The notes: generated by a model from the letters alone, not told the origin. 15,675 nt of DNA from a bacterium UBP7_UBA7824 (GCA_002501535.1 DLTY01000048.1:3801-19475); one strand, 5' to 3'; positions 1 through 6,807 are shown, counted from the stretch's first letter. Program-made: numbers and translations.

Positions 1-380
1 AAAAACCCAAAACGCTGATTTTGATTTTCACGGGATTTTTGATAGGCGCTCTTGCTGGTTTTATAGGTATTGGCGGCGGCATTTTTCTTTCACCTATCTT
101 GATTTTTTTTGGTTGGGCTAATCCCAGGAAAACAGCAGCTGCAAGTTCCATTTTTGTATTAGCAAATTCATTCTTGGGGGTTATTTCAATTTTCCAAACC
201 TTTGGAGAAAAGATTTCTGAAGATGTTTATTTGCCGAGTGCTTTCTTGCTTTTTGGTTCAATTGTTGCCCTAGCTAGCTGGATGGGATCTTCTCTTGGGA
301 GCAAGAGGCTTAACAAGTTTGTTATGAATAGGGCTTTAGGTGTTATTTTATTAATAGCATCCTTAAGGTTGTTTTTATGA
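1..380 (+). CDS. TauE/SafE (TSUP) family membrane transporter, C-terminal half, 5'-truncated by window edge
   Basis: The reading frame is open from the first bases of the window, so the gene begins upstream and only about 126 residues are seen. The visible part opens with a membrane segment and a glycine-rich stretch (GFIGIGGGIFLSPIL), the signature of each half of TSUP/COG0730 proteins; since only about 110 residues follow, this is the second of the two repeats. Further hydrophobic helices follow (near ANSFLGVISIF, SAFLLFGSIVALASW and the C-terminal GVILLIASLRLFL). The family sits in the inner membrane and moves sulfite, sulfonates or other small organic anions; the substrate cannot be read from this piece. 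Its stop overlaps the next start as ATGA (377-380), which suggests co-translation. Confidence 0.85.
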   Translation, partial: KPKTLILIFTGFLIGALAGFIGIGGGIFLSPILIFFGWANPRKTAAASSIFVLANSFLGVISIFQTFGEKISEDVYLPSAFLLFGSIVALASWMGSSLGSKRLNKFVMNRALGVILLIASLRLFL

Positions 381-1504
381 TTATGATGACATTTATGAAT
401 TTATTTTTATTGTTTTTTTATCTTGCGTTTTCCATTGATTTAACTGAAGATCAATTGGAAAAAGCCAATCAAGGCTATCAGCAACCAGAGCTTTATGGAG
501 AACCTGTGCTTTATGAGGGAGAGGTCTTTTTTGAAAACTTAAGACAATTGACATTTGGTGGAGAAAACGCAGAGGCTTATTGGTCTCCTGATGGCAAAAA
601 GCTTGTTTTTCAATCGAAGAGGGATGGTTCCAAATCTGATTCGATATACATGTTAAGTGTTGAGAGTATGACTATTGAAAAGCTTTCAAGCGGAAAAGGT
701 GTTACAACTTGCGCTTGGTGGCTTTCTGACAGCAGGAGGATCATTTTTGCATCAACACATGAAACAATGCCAGAGGACCCGCCTCCTCCAGATTACTCAA
801 AAGGATACGTTTGGCCTGTTCATTCTTCATATGAAATTTATTTAATGGACACAGAAACAAAAAGTATAGAAAAGCTAACTGAATCCAATGGGTATGATGC
901 AGAGGGTGAAGGAATCATATGGCAAAAAAACAATACTATGATTTTCACAAGTAGCAGGGATGGAGACCTCGATCTTTACTCGATGGAAATTGATGGCGAT
1001 AGAAGTGTCACGCGATTGACTCATGAGCCTGGTTATGATGGTGGCAGCATTCCAGGTTATTCAGGTGAATACATAATATGGAGAAGAACTTCAGCTAATA
1101 CAGAAGAGGAAATAAAAGACTTTAAAGATCTGCTAGCAGACGATCTTGTCAGGCCATCTCAGCTTGATATTTGGATGATGAGGTCTGATGGAACGCATAG
1201 GGTTCAAATAACAGATAATGGTGCTGCAAATTTTGGTCCATCCATGGCTCCGAATGATAAGTTTATTTTTTACGTATCCAATGTTGACGATCCACAAGGT
1301 AGAGATTTTGATATATACATGCACCATTTTTCCAAACCCAAAGGCGCTGAGGATGAAAAGATAACTTTTTTTGAGGGTTTTGATGGTTTTCCGGTTTTTT
1401 CTCCCTCAGGTGAATATGTTGTTTTTGCGAGTAACAGAAATGGTTTGGTTGAAGGTGAAACCAATTTATTTATTGCCGATTGGATTGGCCCATCTTCAAA
1501 TTAA
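377..1504 (+). CDS. Exported TolB-like PD40 beta-propeller protein
   Basis: The protein has 375 residues. The first 19 or so are very hydrophobic (LFLLFFYLAFS) and look like a signal peptide, so it is probably periplasmic or surface-exposed. The rest holds five or six WD40-like PD40 blades with the typical SPDGKKLVF..SxRDG pattern, at about residues 68-83, 112-126, 183-200, 265-300 and 340-356; several end in DLYSM, DIWMM or DIYMH, as in TolB. It lacks an obvious separate N-terminal TolB domain, and no tol or pal gene is nearby, so I call it TolB-like and not TolB. The start is chosen because ATG 377 overlaps the transporter stop (ATGA); ATG codons at 383, 386 and 395 are alternatives. Function unknown: such propellers often bind proteins or are linked to peptidases or cell-envelope complexes. 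Confidence 0.85.
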   Translation: MIMMTFMNLFLLFFYLAFSIDLTEDQLEKANQGYQQPELYGEPVLYEGEVFFENLRQLTFGGENAEAYWSPDGKKLVFQSKRDGSKSDSIYMLSVESMTIEKLSSGKGVTTCAWWLSDSRRIIFASTHETMPEDPPPPDYSKGYVWPVHSSYEIYLMDTETKSIEKLTESNGYDAEGEGIIWQKNNTMIFTSSRDGDLDLYSMEIDGDRSVTRLTHEPGYDGGSIPGYSGEYIIWRRTSANTEEEIKDFKDLLADDLVRPSQLDIWMMRSDGTHRVQITDNGAANFGPSMAPNDKFIFYVSNVDDPQGRDFDIYMHHFSKPKGAEDEKITFFEGFDGFPVFSPSGEYVVFASNRNGLVEGETNLFIADWIGPSSN

Positions 1505-1528
1505 CTGTATCTTTTATTGAGATATAAT
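1501..1528 (+). promoter_or_regulatory. Possible promoter at the 5' end of rpmE
   Basis: A perfect TATAAT lies at 1523-1528, with TTAACT at 1501-1506 as a four-of-six match to the -35 box and a 16-base spacer. The predicted start of transcription would be near 1535, which leaves ATG 1529 outside the message and gives ATG 1541 an almost leaderless start. The TATAAT could also be chance in AT-rich DNA. Confidence 0.35.
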
Positions 1529-1540
1529 ATGAAACCCGTT

Positions 1541-1810
1541 ATGAAAAAAGATTTGCATCCTAAGTGGCATGACTGTAAGGTTTCATGTGATTGCGGCACC
1601 AGCTTTACTGTTGGCGCAACTGTTCCTTCCCTGAAGGTTGAAATATGTTCTTCCTGTCATCCCTTCTTCACCAAGAAGCAGAAATTTATCGACACTGCTG
1701 GACGTATTGATAGGTTTAATGCAAAGTTCGGTCAATCTTCTCTATCTGATATCATGGCAAAAAAAAGAAAAGCGAAAGAAGAACCTTCAGAAAAATCTGA
1801 AGCGCTTTAA
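1541..1810 (+). CDS. rpmE: Large ribosomal subunit protein bL31, zinc-binding type
   Basis: Starting at ATG 1541 the protein begins MKKDLHPKWHD, matching the conserved N-terminus of L31, and has 89 residues. It carries the four zinc cysteines of the C+ type (CDC near the start and CSSC before HPFF) and the family block HPFFTKKQKFIDTAGRIDRF. After the usual end of the family there is an added Lys/Glu-rich tail (KKRKAKEEPSEKSE). ATG 1529 in the same frame is a possible upstream start with a weak purine stretch (GAGA) before it; homology favours 1541. It is followed after three bases by prfA, the common rpmE-prfA-prmC order. Zinc-type L31 is often replaced by a cysteine-free paralogue under zinc limitation; no paralogue is seen here. 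Confidence 0.93.
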   Translation: MKKDLHPKWHDCKVSCDCGTSFTVGATVPSLKVEICSSCHPFFTKKQKFIDTAGRIDRFNAKFGQSSLSDIMAKKRKAKEEPSEKSEAL

Positions 1811-1813
1811 CGC

Positions 1814-2887
1814 ATGGCAAGCCTAAAGGAGTCAGTGGCTCCGTTTCACAAGGAGCTTATAGAGGTTGATAATCAGTTATCTGACCCCAATGTCATATCC
1901 AATCGAGGTAAATTAAAGGAATTAAGTTTAAGACGAAATTATCTAGAGGAAATAATCGGTATTGCAGACCGATATTTTCAAGCTGAAAAATATTTTGATG
2001 AACTAAAAGAGGCACTTGATGGTGACGATGTTGAACTTGCAGAAATGGCTGAACTTGAAATGGAGCTGGCTGAAAAAAAATACCTCGAAACAAAAGAAGG
2101 TTTAGAAAATGCTCTTTTGCCCCGAAATCCAGATGCTCATCGAAATGCATTATTGGAAATTAGAGCAGGTACAGGTGGTGATGAGGCGGCAATATGGGCT
2201 GGAGATCTCTTCAACATGTATCAAAGAGCAGCGACTGCAGAAGGTTTCAATGTAAAGATTTTAAATAAATCACAAGCCGAGATGGGCGGCTTCAAGGAGC
2301 TGGTTTGTCAAGTTAAGGGGCGAGGTTCATATGGTTTTCTTGCTTCTGAAAGTGGTATTCACAGAGTACAACGTGTGCCCCAAACAGAAAGTCAGGGTCG
2401 ATTGCACACCTCAGCTGCAAGTGTTTATGTTTTGCCTGAGGCAGACTCAGATGTGAACATAAGTATTGATTTAAAAGATTTAGCAATTGATACATATAGA
2501 GCTTCAGGTGCTGGCGGACAGCATGTCAATAAAACTGATTCAGCTGTCAGGATTACACATACGCCTACAGGAATTGTTGTTCAATGTCAAGATGGTAGAA
2601 GCCAGCATCAAAACAAAGAGACATGTTTGAACATGTTGAAGACTAAACTTTATAGATTGGAGATTGAAAAACAAGAAGCAGAGGGTGCTCAAAAGAGAAA
2701 ATCTGCTGTTGGAAAAGGAGATAGGTCTGAAAAAATAAGAACATACAACTATCCTCAGAATAGAGTCACCGATCATCGTGTCTCAATTACAAACCATCAG
2801 TTGAGTTCATTAATGATGGGAGAGGTTCCAGGTTTTTTTACACAGGTCAACACTGCTTTGCGACGTATGGATCTGGAAGAAATTTAA
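1814..2887 (+). CDS. prfA: Peptide chain release factor 1
   Basis: RF1 reads UAA and UAG stop codons and triggers release of the finished protein on the ribosome. The 357 residues match the usual length. The stop-codon reading motif P-x-T is present as PQT at residues 189-191 inside RVPQTESQGRLHTSA, which separates it from RF2 (SPF). The catalytic GGQ is at residues 234-236 within SGAGGQHVNKTDSAVR; the Gln is the residue methylated by PrmC, encoded next. The N-terminal part is a helical domain with the usual IRAGTGGDEAA block near residue 117. ATG 1814 lies three bases after the rpmE stop without a clear ribosome binding site, so translation is probably coupled to rpmE. Confidence 0.97.
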   Translation: MASLKESVAPFHKELIEVDNQLSDPNVISNRGKLKELSLRRNYLEEIIGIADRYFQAEKYFDELKEALDGDDVELAEMAELEMELAEKKYLETKEGLENALLPRNPDAHRNALLEIRAGTGGDEAAIWAGDLFNMYQRAATAEGFNVKILNKSQAEMGGFKELVCQVKGRGSYGFLASESGIHRVQRVPQTESQGRLHTSAASVYVLPEADSDVNISIDLKDLAIDTYRASGAGGQHVNKTDSAVRITHTPTGIVVQCQDGRSQHQNKETCLNMLKTKLYRLEIEKQEAEGAQKRKSAVGKGDRSEKIRTYNYPQNRVTDHRVSITNHQLSSLMMGEVPGFFTQVNTALRRMDLEEI

Positions 2888-2888
2888 A

Positions 2889-3749
2889 TTGTTTATTGGT
2901 AAGAATATTAGTGAAACTGTTAAGTTGGCAAGAGAAGCATTTGAATCAAAGGGAATTGATTCGCCTTGGCTTGATGCGGAAATCCTTTTAGCAAATTCTC
3001 TTAATTTAACAAGAGAGGAGATACTGACTAAAGGCAATGACTCATTCCCTAATGAAAATTATAAAAAATGGCAAGATGTTGTTTTGAGAAGAATGAATAG
3101 AGAGCCTATAGACAGGATATTGGGTAAAAAAAGATTTAGAAAGCTAGATTTCAATGTGATTCCAGATGTTTTTTCACCTAGGCCTGAAACTGAAGAAGTT
3201 TTAAGTCGTGCATTAGAGCGCATCCCTGAAAATGGGCGTTTTTTGGATCTTTGTTGTGGTACTGGATGTATTGGGATCAGCATTGCTAATGAAAGAAATT
3301 GTTCAGGAGTCTTATGCGATATCGATCTTAAAGCCGTATCTCATGCTAAAAAAGAAAAGAAAAGGTTAACGCCAAATGCTAATTTAAAGATTGTTCAAAG
3401 TGATCTTTTTGAAAATATAGAGGAGAAATTTGATTTGATTGTTTCAAATCCGCCTTATATATCTACAAAAGAAAAAAAATCATTACCTCCCGAGGTGATT
3501 AATTTTGACCCTTTGGGTTCCCTGTTTTGTGGCCTGGATGGCTTGCATGTATGCAAGTTAATTATCGAACAGGCTCCCAAGTATCTTAATAAAAATGGTT
3601 GGCTTTTGATTGAGTTTGGTTTTTGTCAGAAGGAAAATATTTCCAATTTGTTTTCCCCGGATTGGACAAATGTTAAGCAACGAAAACCATGGGGGGCACC
3701 ACGTTCAGAAAAAGATTTTTTTGTAGAAGCTCAATGGAGCCCATCATGA
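2889..3749 (+). CDS. prmC: Release factor glutamine methyltransferase (HemK)
   Basis: PrmC uses S-adenosylmethionine to methylate the Gln of the GGQ motif in RF1 and RF2, which improves termination. The protein has an N-terminal helical recognition domain (about residues 1-90), then FSPRPETEE, the SAM-binding motif DLCCGTGCIG at residues 120-129, and the catalytic NPPY at 187-190. The start is a TTG: GGAAGA at 2875-2880 sits eight bases before it, inside the end of prfA, and the gene begins one base after the prfA stop. The pairing with its substrate gene prfA is the standard arrangement. The end overlaps the next start as ATGA (3746-3749). The cysteine pair in DLCCGTG is a minor variant of the usual DLGTGSG. 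Confidence 0.95.
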   Translation: MFIGKNISETVKLAREAFESKGIDSPWLDAEILLANSLNLTREEILTKGNDSFPNENYKKWQDVVLRRMNREPIDRILGKKRFRKLDFNVIPDVFSPRPETEEVLSRALERIPENGRFLDLCCGTGCIGISIANERNCSGVLCDIDLKAVSHAKKEKKRLTPNANLKIVQSDLFENIEEKFDLIVSNPPYISTKEKKSLPPEVINFDPLGSLFCGLDGLHVCKLIIEQAPKYLNKNGWLLIEFGFCQKENISNLFSPDWTNVKQRKPWGAPRSEKDFFVEAQWSPS

Positions 3750-4495
3750 CTGTAATTCACCCTCCCAGAAATCCATTATTTGAAGCAGCCAGGATGTTGG
3801 AGTGGGGTGTCATTTTGCTTGAAACTGAAACTGTTTTTGGAATTGCTGCTAAGCCAAAAAACATCAACAAAATCTTTGAAATAAAATCAAGAGATTACAG
3901 CAAGCCTTTATCGTGGGTTTTTCCACCAAAATCTGATTTTATCGATGGCCGTTTTCAACCAAAGGATTATGAAACTTTTGACTTTTGTTGGGAGTGTTCA
4001 AGTCTTCATCAAGAGATTTTTGACCACCTCCTTACGGCCCAATCATCGATAACAACTGTTATTCCAGGAAATTCAAAACAGAAACAATGTTTACCTCCAG
4101 CATCTTCAGAAATGGGAATCGGAATAAGGTTTGGAAACTTTGGATTAAACCAATTGGCTCACCTTGCAGGACCTTACCTCTTAACAAGTGCTAACAAGTC
4201 TGGTAGCCAATCACCCAAGATGATAGAAGAGATTGACGAGTCGATCCTCTCTAAAGTAGTTGGTTTCTATAATCTCAATGATGTAGTAATTGATAATGAC
4301 ATTACGCTTTGGGAAGAAGGCGAGAAAGACGATTGGTTTATCCAGCAGTTAAGCAAATACCATAAAGTTTTAAATGGAGAGCCTTCTCCTGTGGTTTTGC
4401 TATCTGGCAATACAATTAAAACATTAAGGGGTAAAGTTTCGGTAGGTATTCAGCAAGACATGACCAAAGCTTTTTCTAATTTGAAATTTATATGA
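3746..4495 (+). CDS. YrdC/Sua5-family protein, probable threonylcarbamoyl-AMP synthase
   Basis: The family makes threonylcarbamoyl-AMP from threonine, bicarbonate and ATP for the t6A modification of ANN-decoding tRNAs. Visible family marks are LLETETVFGIAA (usual PTETVYGL), the KSRDYSKPL block (usual KxRxxxKPL), RFGNFG in the place of the RxPxH region, and LLTSANKSG (usual STSANxSG). A C-terminal part with GEPSPVVLL and TIKTLRG corresponds to the usual PSTVV...LRxG. It is clearly more divergent than a typical TsaC/Sua5: 249 residues, with SITTVIPG where GPxTxIL is expected, so activity is inferred. I chose ATG 3746 because GGAG at 3736-3739 lies six bases upstream and it overlaps the prmC stop; ATG 3734 is an alternative. 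Lies in a translation-fidelity block. Confidence 0.8.
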   Translation: MTVIHPPRNPLFEAARMLEWGVILLETETVFGIAAKPKNINKIFEIKSRDYSKPLSWVFPPKSDFIDGRFQPKDYETFDFCWECSSLHQEIFDHLLTAQSSITTVIPGNSKQKQCLPPASSEMGIGIRFGNFGLNQLAHLAGPYLLTSANKSGSQSPKMIEEIDESILSKVVGFYNLNDVVIDNDITLWEEGEKDDWFIQQLSKYHKVLNGEPSPVVLLSGNTIKTLRGKVSVGIQQDMTKAFSNLKFI

Positions 4496-5067
4496 AAGCT
4501 TTTAAAGCATTTTTTGAAAAATATTCTGTTTGGTTTGTTTCACTTGGTTTTCCAGGTTTGTTTTTATGGGCCTTCTTTGAAGCTATTTTTTTTCCTTTGC
4601 CACCTGATATCGGTTTGATTTTATTTGTGAAGGATAATCCTGAAATTTGGATTAATCTTGCTGTTATTGCAACTGTTGGTAGCGCTTCTGGTGCAATGGT
4701 AGGTTGGTTGATTGGCTCTGTTTTTAAGAAAAAATTAGAAATCAAATTTGCCAAAAATGTTAAATACCAAAAGATAAAAGATAATTTGCTTAAATACGGT
4801 GGTGAAGCAATTGTATTTGCTGGCTTTACCCCTTTGCCATATAAATTATTTGCTATCACTTCTGGAATGATAGGCCTACCATTGAAAACGTTGTTTTGGT
4901 CCTCTATTATAGGTAGGGGAGCAAGGTTTGTTCTCGTTGGCTATATTACGGCAAAATTCAAAGATGGTATGGATGGCTTTTGGTCAAGTCCATCTGGTTT
5001 GATTTGGGTTGTTGTGATGATGGGGTTATTGTTTGTTTTTGCTCGCAAAAAAATCCATAAAAATTAA
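4492..5067 (+). CDS. YqaA-type DedA/VTT (SNARE-associated) family inner membrane protein
   Basis: The 191-residue protein has about five hydrophobic stretches. The loop FFEAIFFPLPPDIGL after the first helix and the block FAGFTPLPYKLFAITSG followed by GRGARF are typical of YqaA-like members of the VTT/DedA superfamily, some of which flip polyprenyl-phosphate or phospholipids across the membrane. The C-terminus ends in a hydrophobic helix and a positive tail (RKKIHKN), consistent with a cytoplasmic end. ATG 4492 overlaps the stop of the preceding gene (ATGA). The specific lipid or other substrate cannot be told from the sequence. Confidence 0.85.
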   Translation: MKAFKAFFEKYSVWFVSLGFPGLFLWAFFEAIFFPLPPDIGLILFVKDNPEIWINLAVIATVGSASGAMVGWLIGSVFKKKLEIKFAKNVKYQKIKDNLLKYGGEAIVFAGFTPLPYKLFAITSGMIGLPLKTLFWSSIIGRGARFVLVGYITAKFKDGMDGFWSSPSGLIWVVVMMGLLFVFARKKIHKN

Positions 5068-5119
5068 AAGAAAATCGATTGCCTTTGGTTATATTTAAAT
5101 TAGGATAAAACTTAAACTA

Positions 5120-5524
5120 ATGCAAGACACTTTTTTAATAGTAAAACCAACAGCTTTTAAAGCTGGATCAGCAGCAGAAATTTTAATGATGGTTGAAAGA
5201 AATGGATTTGAGATTATTAAGAAAAAAGTATCTTTTATACCTGAAAAAGTAGCAAAAAAACATTATGAAGAACATTCAGAAAAGCCTTTTTTTGCAGGGC
5301 TTATCGAGTTTATTACAAGTGGAGAGGTCATGCTTGTCCATTTAAGAAAAGAGAATGCAATTTCTGATTTGAGAAATTTGATGGGAAATACAAATCCCGA
5401 TAAAGCAGGGCATGGCACAATAAGAAAACTTTTTGGAAGTTCTATGACCGCAAACGCAGTGCATGGATCGGATTCTGAAAACTCAGCAAAAAGAGAACTG
5501 GAAATTTTTTCCGATTTGTTTTGA
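5120..5524 (+). CDS. ndk: Nucleoside diphosphate kinase
   Basis: Ndk passes the gamma phosphate of ATP to other NDPs and dNDPs, working just after ribonucleotide reductase. It has 134 residues, close to the bacterial norm. The catalytic histidine is His115 in NAVHGSDS; the nucleotide-binding region AGHGTIRKLFG, the RNLMGNTNP block and HYEEHSEKPFF are all present, as is Lys9 in VKPTAF. Position 11 is Thr where nearly all family members have Asp (KPDA). No clear ribosome binding site precedes ATG 5120 (only AGGA 14 bases away). It is separated from the upstream gene by 52 bases, and from nrdB by the promoter and leader region, so it is probably the end of its own or the preceding transcript. 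Confidence 0.95.
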   Translation: MQDTFLIVKPTAFKAGSAAEILMMVERNGFEIIKKKVSFIPEKVAKKHYEEHSEKPFFAGLIEFITSGEVMLVHLRKENAISDLRNLMGNTNPDKAGHGTIRKLFGSSMTANAVHGSDSENSAKRELEIFSDLF

Positions 5525-5533
5525 TTTTTCTAT

Positions 5534-5552
5534 AAAAAAAGTACACTTTTTT
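5534..5552. repeat. A/T inverted repeat upstream of the nrd promoter
   Basis: AAAAAAG (5535-5541) and CTTTTTT (5546-5552) form a perfect inverted repeat with a four-base loop, ten bases after the ndk stop and eleven before the -35 box of the nrd promoter. It could act as a weak A-tract/T-tract terminator for ndk, an operator, or an UP-like element. The stem has only one G-C pair, so a terminator role is weak. A second short repeat, TTCAA/TTGAA, overlaps at 5551-5568. Confidence 0.35.
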
Positions 5553-5563
5553 CAAAAAAAGAC

Positions 5564-5592
5564 TTGAAAAAATGCATTAAACGGCATATACT
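5564..5592 (+). promoter_or_regulatory. Sigma70-type promoter for the nrdBA transcript
   Basis: TTGAAA at 5564-5569 and TATACT at 5587-5592 are each five-of-six matches to the consensus and lie exactly 17 bases apart. Transcription should start near 5599-5600, which is the first base of the leader stem described next. No copy of the NrdR box consensus was seen around it. Confidence 0.75.
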
Positions 5593-5599
5593 TTCAATT

Positions 5600-5692
5600 A
5601 CCCAATAGCTCTCCTCGCCCTCCGCGGAGAGAAGAAAGAAATAACTACCTAACGGGTTAGTTGTGCAACTTTCTATCTGGAGCTTATTGGGT
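5600..5692 (+). ncRNA. Structured 5' leader RNA of nrdB, candidate cis-regulatory element
   Basis: Complementary segments define a compact fold. P1 pairs ACCCAATAGCTC (5600-5611) with GAGCTTATTGGGT (5680-5692), 12 base pairs with one bulged U. Inside it, P2 can pair CTCTCC (5609-5614) with GGAGAG (5626-5631); P3 pairs AGAAAG (5633-5638) with CTTTCT (5669-5674); P4 pairs AACTACC (5643-5649) with GG (5655-5656) and TAGTT (5658-5662), with one bulged U. P2 and P1 compete for 5609-5611, and AGTT/AACT (5659-5670) competes with P3/P4, so more than one conformation is possible. The 5' base of P1 is the predicted transcript start. I do not recognise conserved core bases of the purine, 2'-dG, cobalamin, THF, TPP, SAM or glycine riboswitches. 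A structured leader is well supported; a ligand is not known. Confidence 0.65.
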
Positions 5693-5702
5693 GTTTTTAA
5701 TT

Positions 5703-6788
5703 ATGGCAAAAATTTATAAAATTGGCAATAAGGATTTCCTCCTGGATGAAGCAAAAGCTAAGGAGGTTTATTCTGCTAAAAAAGTTATCAATGGGCATGA
5801 AACAATGACCTTTAACCTTCTGCCATTGAAGTACACATGGGCTTATGACATTTACAGAAACATGAAGGCAAACCATTGGGAGCCTGAAGATATATCAATG
5901 CAAAAAGACATTGAGCAGTGGAAATCGCAAGATTTTTTAAGTGATAACGAAAGATGGATCATCATGATGGGTATCGGTTATTTTTCTGCTGCAGAAGGTA
6001 TTGTTGGTGACAATATTCTTCATGTTGTTAGAGAAAATGTGACTGCTCCTGAGCTTAAGCTTGTTTTGGGAAGGCATACGCATGAGGAAAACATTCATGC
6101 CGACAGTCTGCTTTACATGATCAGCTCACTAGGGATTAATCCTCATGAATGTGAAGCTATGTTTGAGCAGATAGGAACGATTAAAAGAAAAAATTCTTTT
6201 GTTACAAAAGTGTCACAATCCCTTAGAAGGGATTTGGATTTAACTAAAACAGAGAACAAACAACTTTTTGCTAAAAATTTATTTGTTTTTGGACAATGCA
6301 TGGAAGGAACTCAGTTCTATGGCCTGTTTGGAATGATCCTTAGCCTTTATAGGCAAAATAAGTTTCCAGGAATTGGTCAAATGTTCAGATATACGCTTAG
6401 GGATGAATCCAATCATATTGAATTGTTGAGGAATTTATTCATGGATTTGATTTCAGAAAATCCTGACATCTGGACTGCTGATTTCAAAGAGGAGCTCCGA
6501 TCCCTGATGGGAGAGGCAATCCGCCTTGAAAAGGAATTTATAGATGACTGTCTGCCCGTTAGCTCAATTGGTTTAAGTCCAGATGAGTTTAAACAGTACA
6601 TTGACTATATTGCTAATCGTCGTTTGAGCAGTTGTGGTCTGGAAGAGTTAACACCAGGGATAAAAAATCCTCTCCCATGGCTAGCAGAACTGATGGACAT
6701 TAAAAAAGAACAAAACTTCTTTGAAGGAAGGGTTACAGAGTATCAAAAAGCATCATCATTAGAAACCGTCGATGATGATGAGCTTTAA
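5703..6788 (+). CDS. nrdB: Ribonucleoside-diphosphate reductase small subunit, tyrosine-less class Ic type
   Basis: NrdB (R2) holds the dinuclear metal centre that starts the radical chemistry of ribonucleotide reduction. From ATG 5703 it has 361 residues. All six ligands are present with the family spacing: Glu98 (SAAEGIVG), Glu129 and His132 (HEENIH), Glu201 (CMEGTQFY), Glu235 and His238 (RDESNH). The radical Tyr position (Phe127 in Chlamydia trachomatis R2) is Leu136. As in the chlamydial Mn/Fe enzyme, a Tyr lies five residues before the third Glu ligand (Tyr230, chlamydial Tyr222), a Trp sits in KYTWAY (Trp46, chlamydial Trp51), and the C-terminal EYQKASS tyrosine is kept. The tail ends in DDDEL. 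GTG 5691 is a rival start, with GGAG (5679-5682) eight bases upstream; ATG 5703 has no ribosome binding site at normal distance. Confidence 0.95.
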   Translation: MAKIYKIGNKDFLLDEAKAKEVYSAKKVINGHETMTFNLLPLKYTWAYDIYRNMKANHWEPEDISMQKDIEQWKSQDFLSDNERWIIMMGIGYFSAAEGIVGDNILHVVRENVTAPELKLVLGRHTHEENIHADSLLYMISSLGINPHECEAMFEQIGTIKRKNSFVTKVSQSLRRDLDLTKTENKQLFAKNLFVFGQCMEGTQFYGLFGMILSLYRQNKFPGIGQMFRYTLRDESNHIELLRNLFMDLISENPDIWTADFKEELRSLMGEAIRLEKEFIDDCLPVSSIGLSPDEFKQYIDYIANRRLSSCGLEELTPGIKNPLPWLAELMDIKKEQNFFEGRVTEYQKASSLETVDDDEL

Positions 6789-6807
6789 TTTTTTATGGAG
6801 ATGAATT

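Noticed and set aside
4488..4859. 123-residue minus-strand open frame opposite the DedA-like gene
   Set aside because: Antisense shadow of a gene with clear family motifs; no recognisable protein features of its own.
5079..5106. TTGCCT / TAGGAT as a promoter for ndk
   Set aside because: Both boxes are weak matches and AT-rich DNA gives such matches often; not strong enough to list as a feature.
5600..5692. Hammerhead ribozyme, small SRP RNA or tRNA-like element
   Set aside because: The CTGATGA/GAA hammerhead core, SRP tetraloop region and tRNA arms are not present.
5661..5702. Upstream TTG start extending nrdB by 14 residues
   Set aside because: The extension lies within the paired leader RNA, has no ribosome binding site and does not match the family; ATG 5703 or GTG 5691 is more likely.
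5525..5702. NrdR box or LexA box in the nrd control region
   Set aside because: No stretch matches either consensus well enough by eye.
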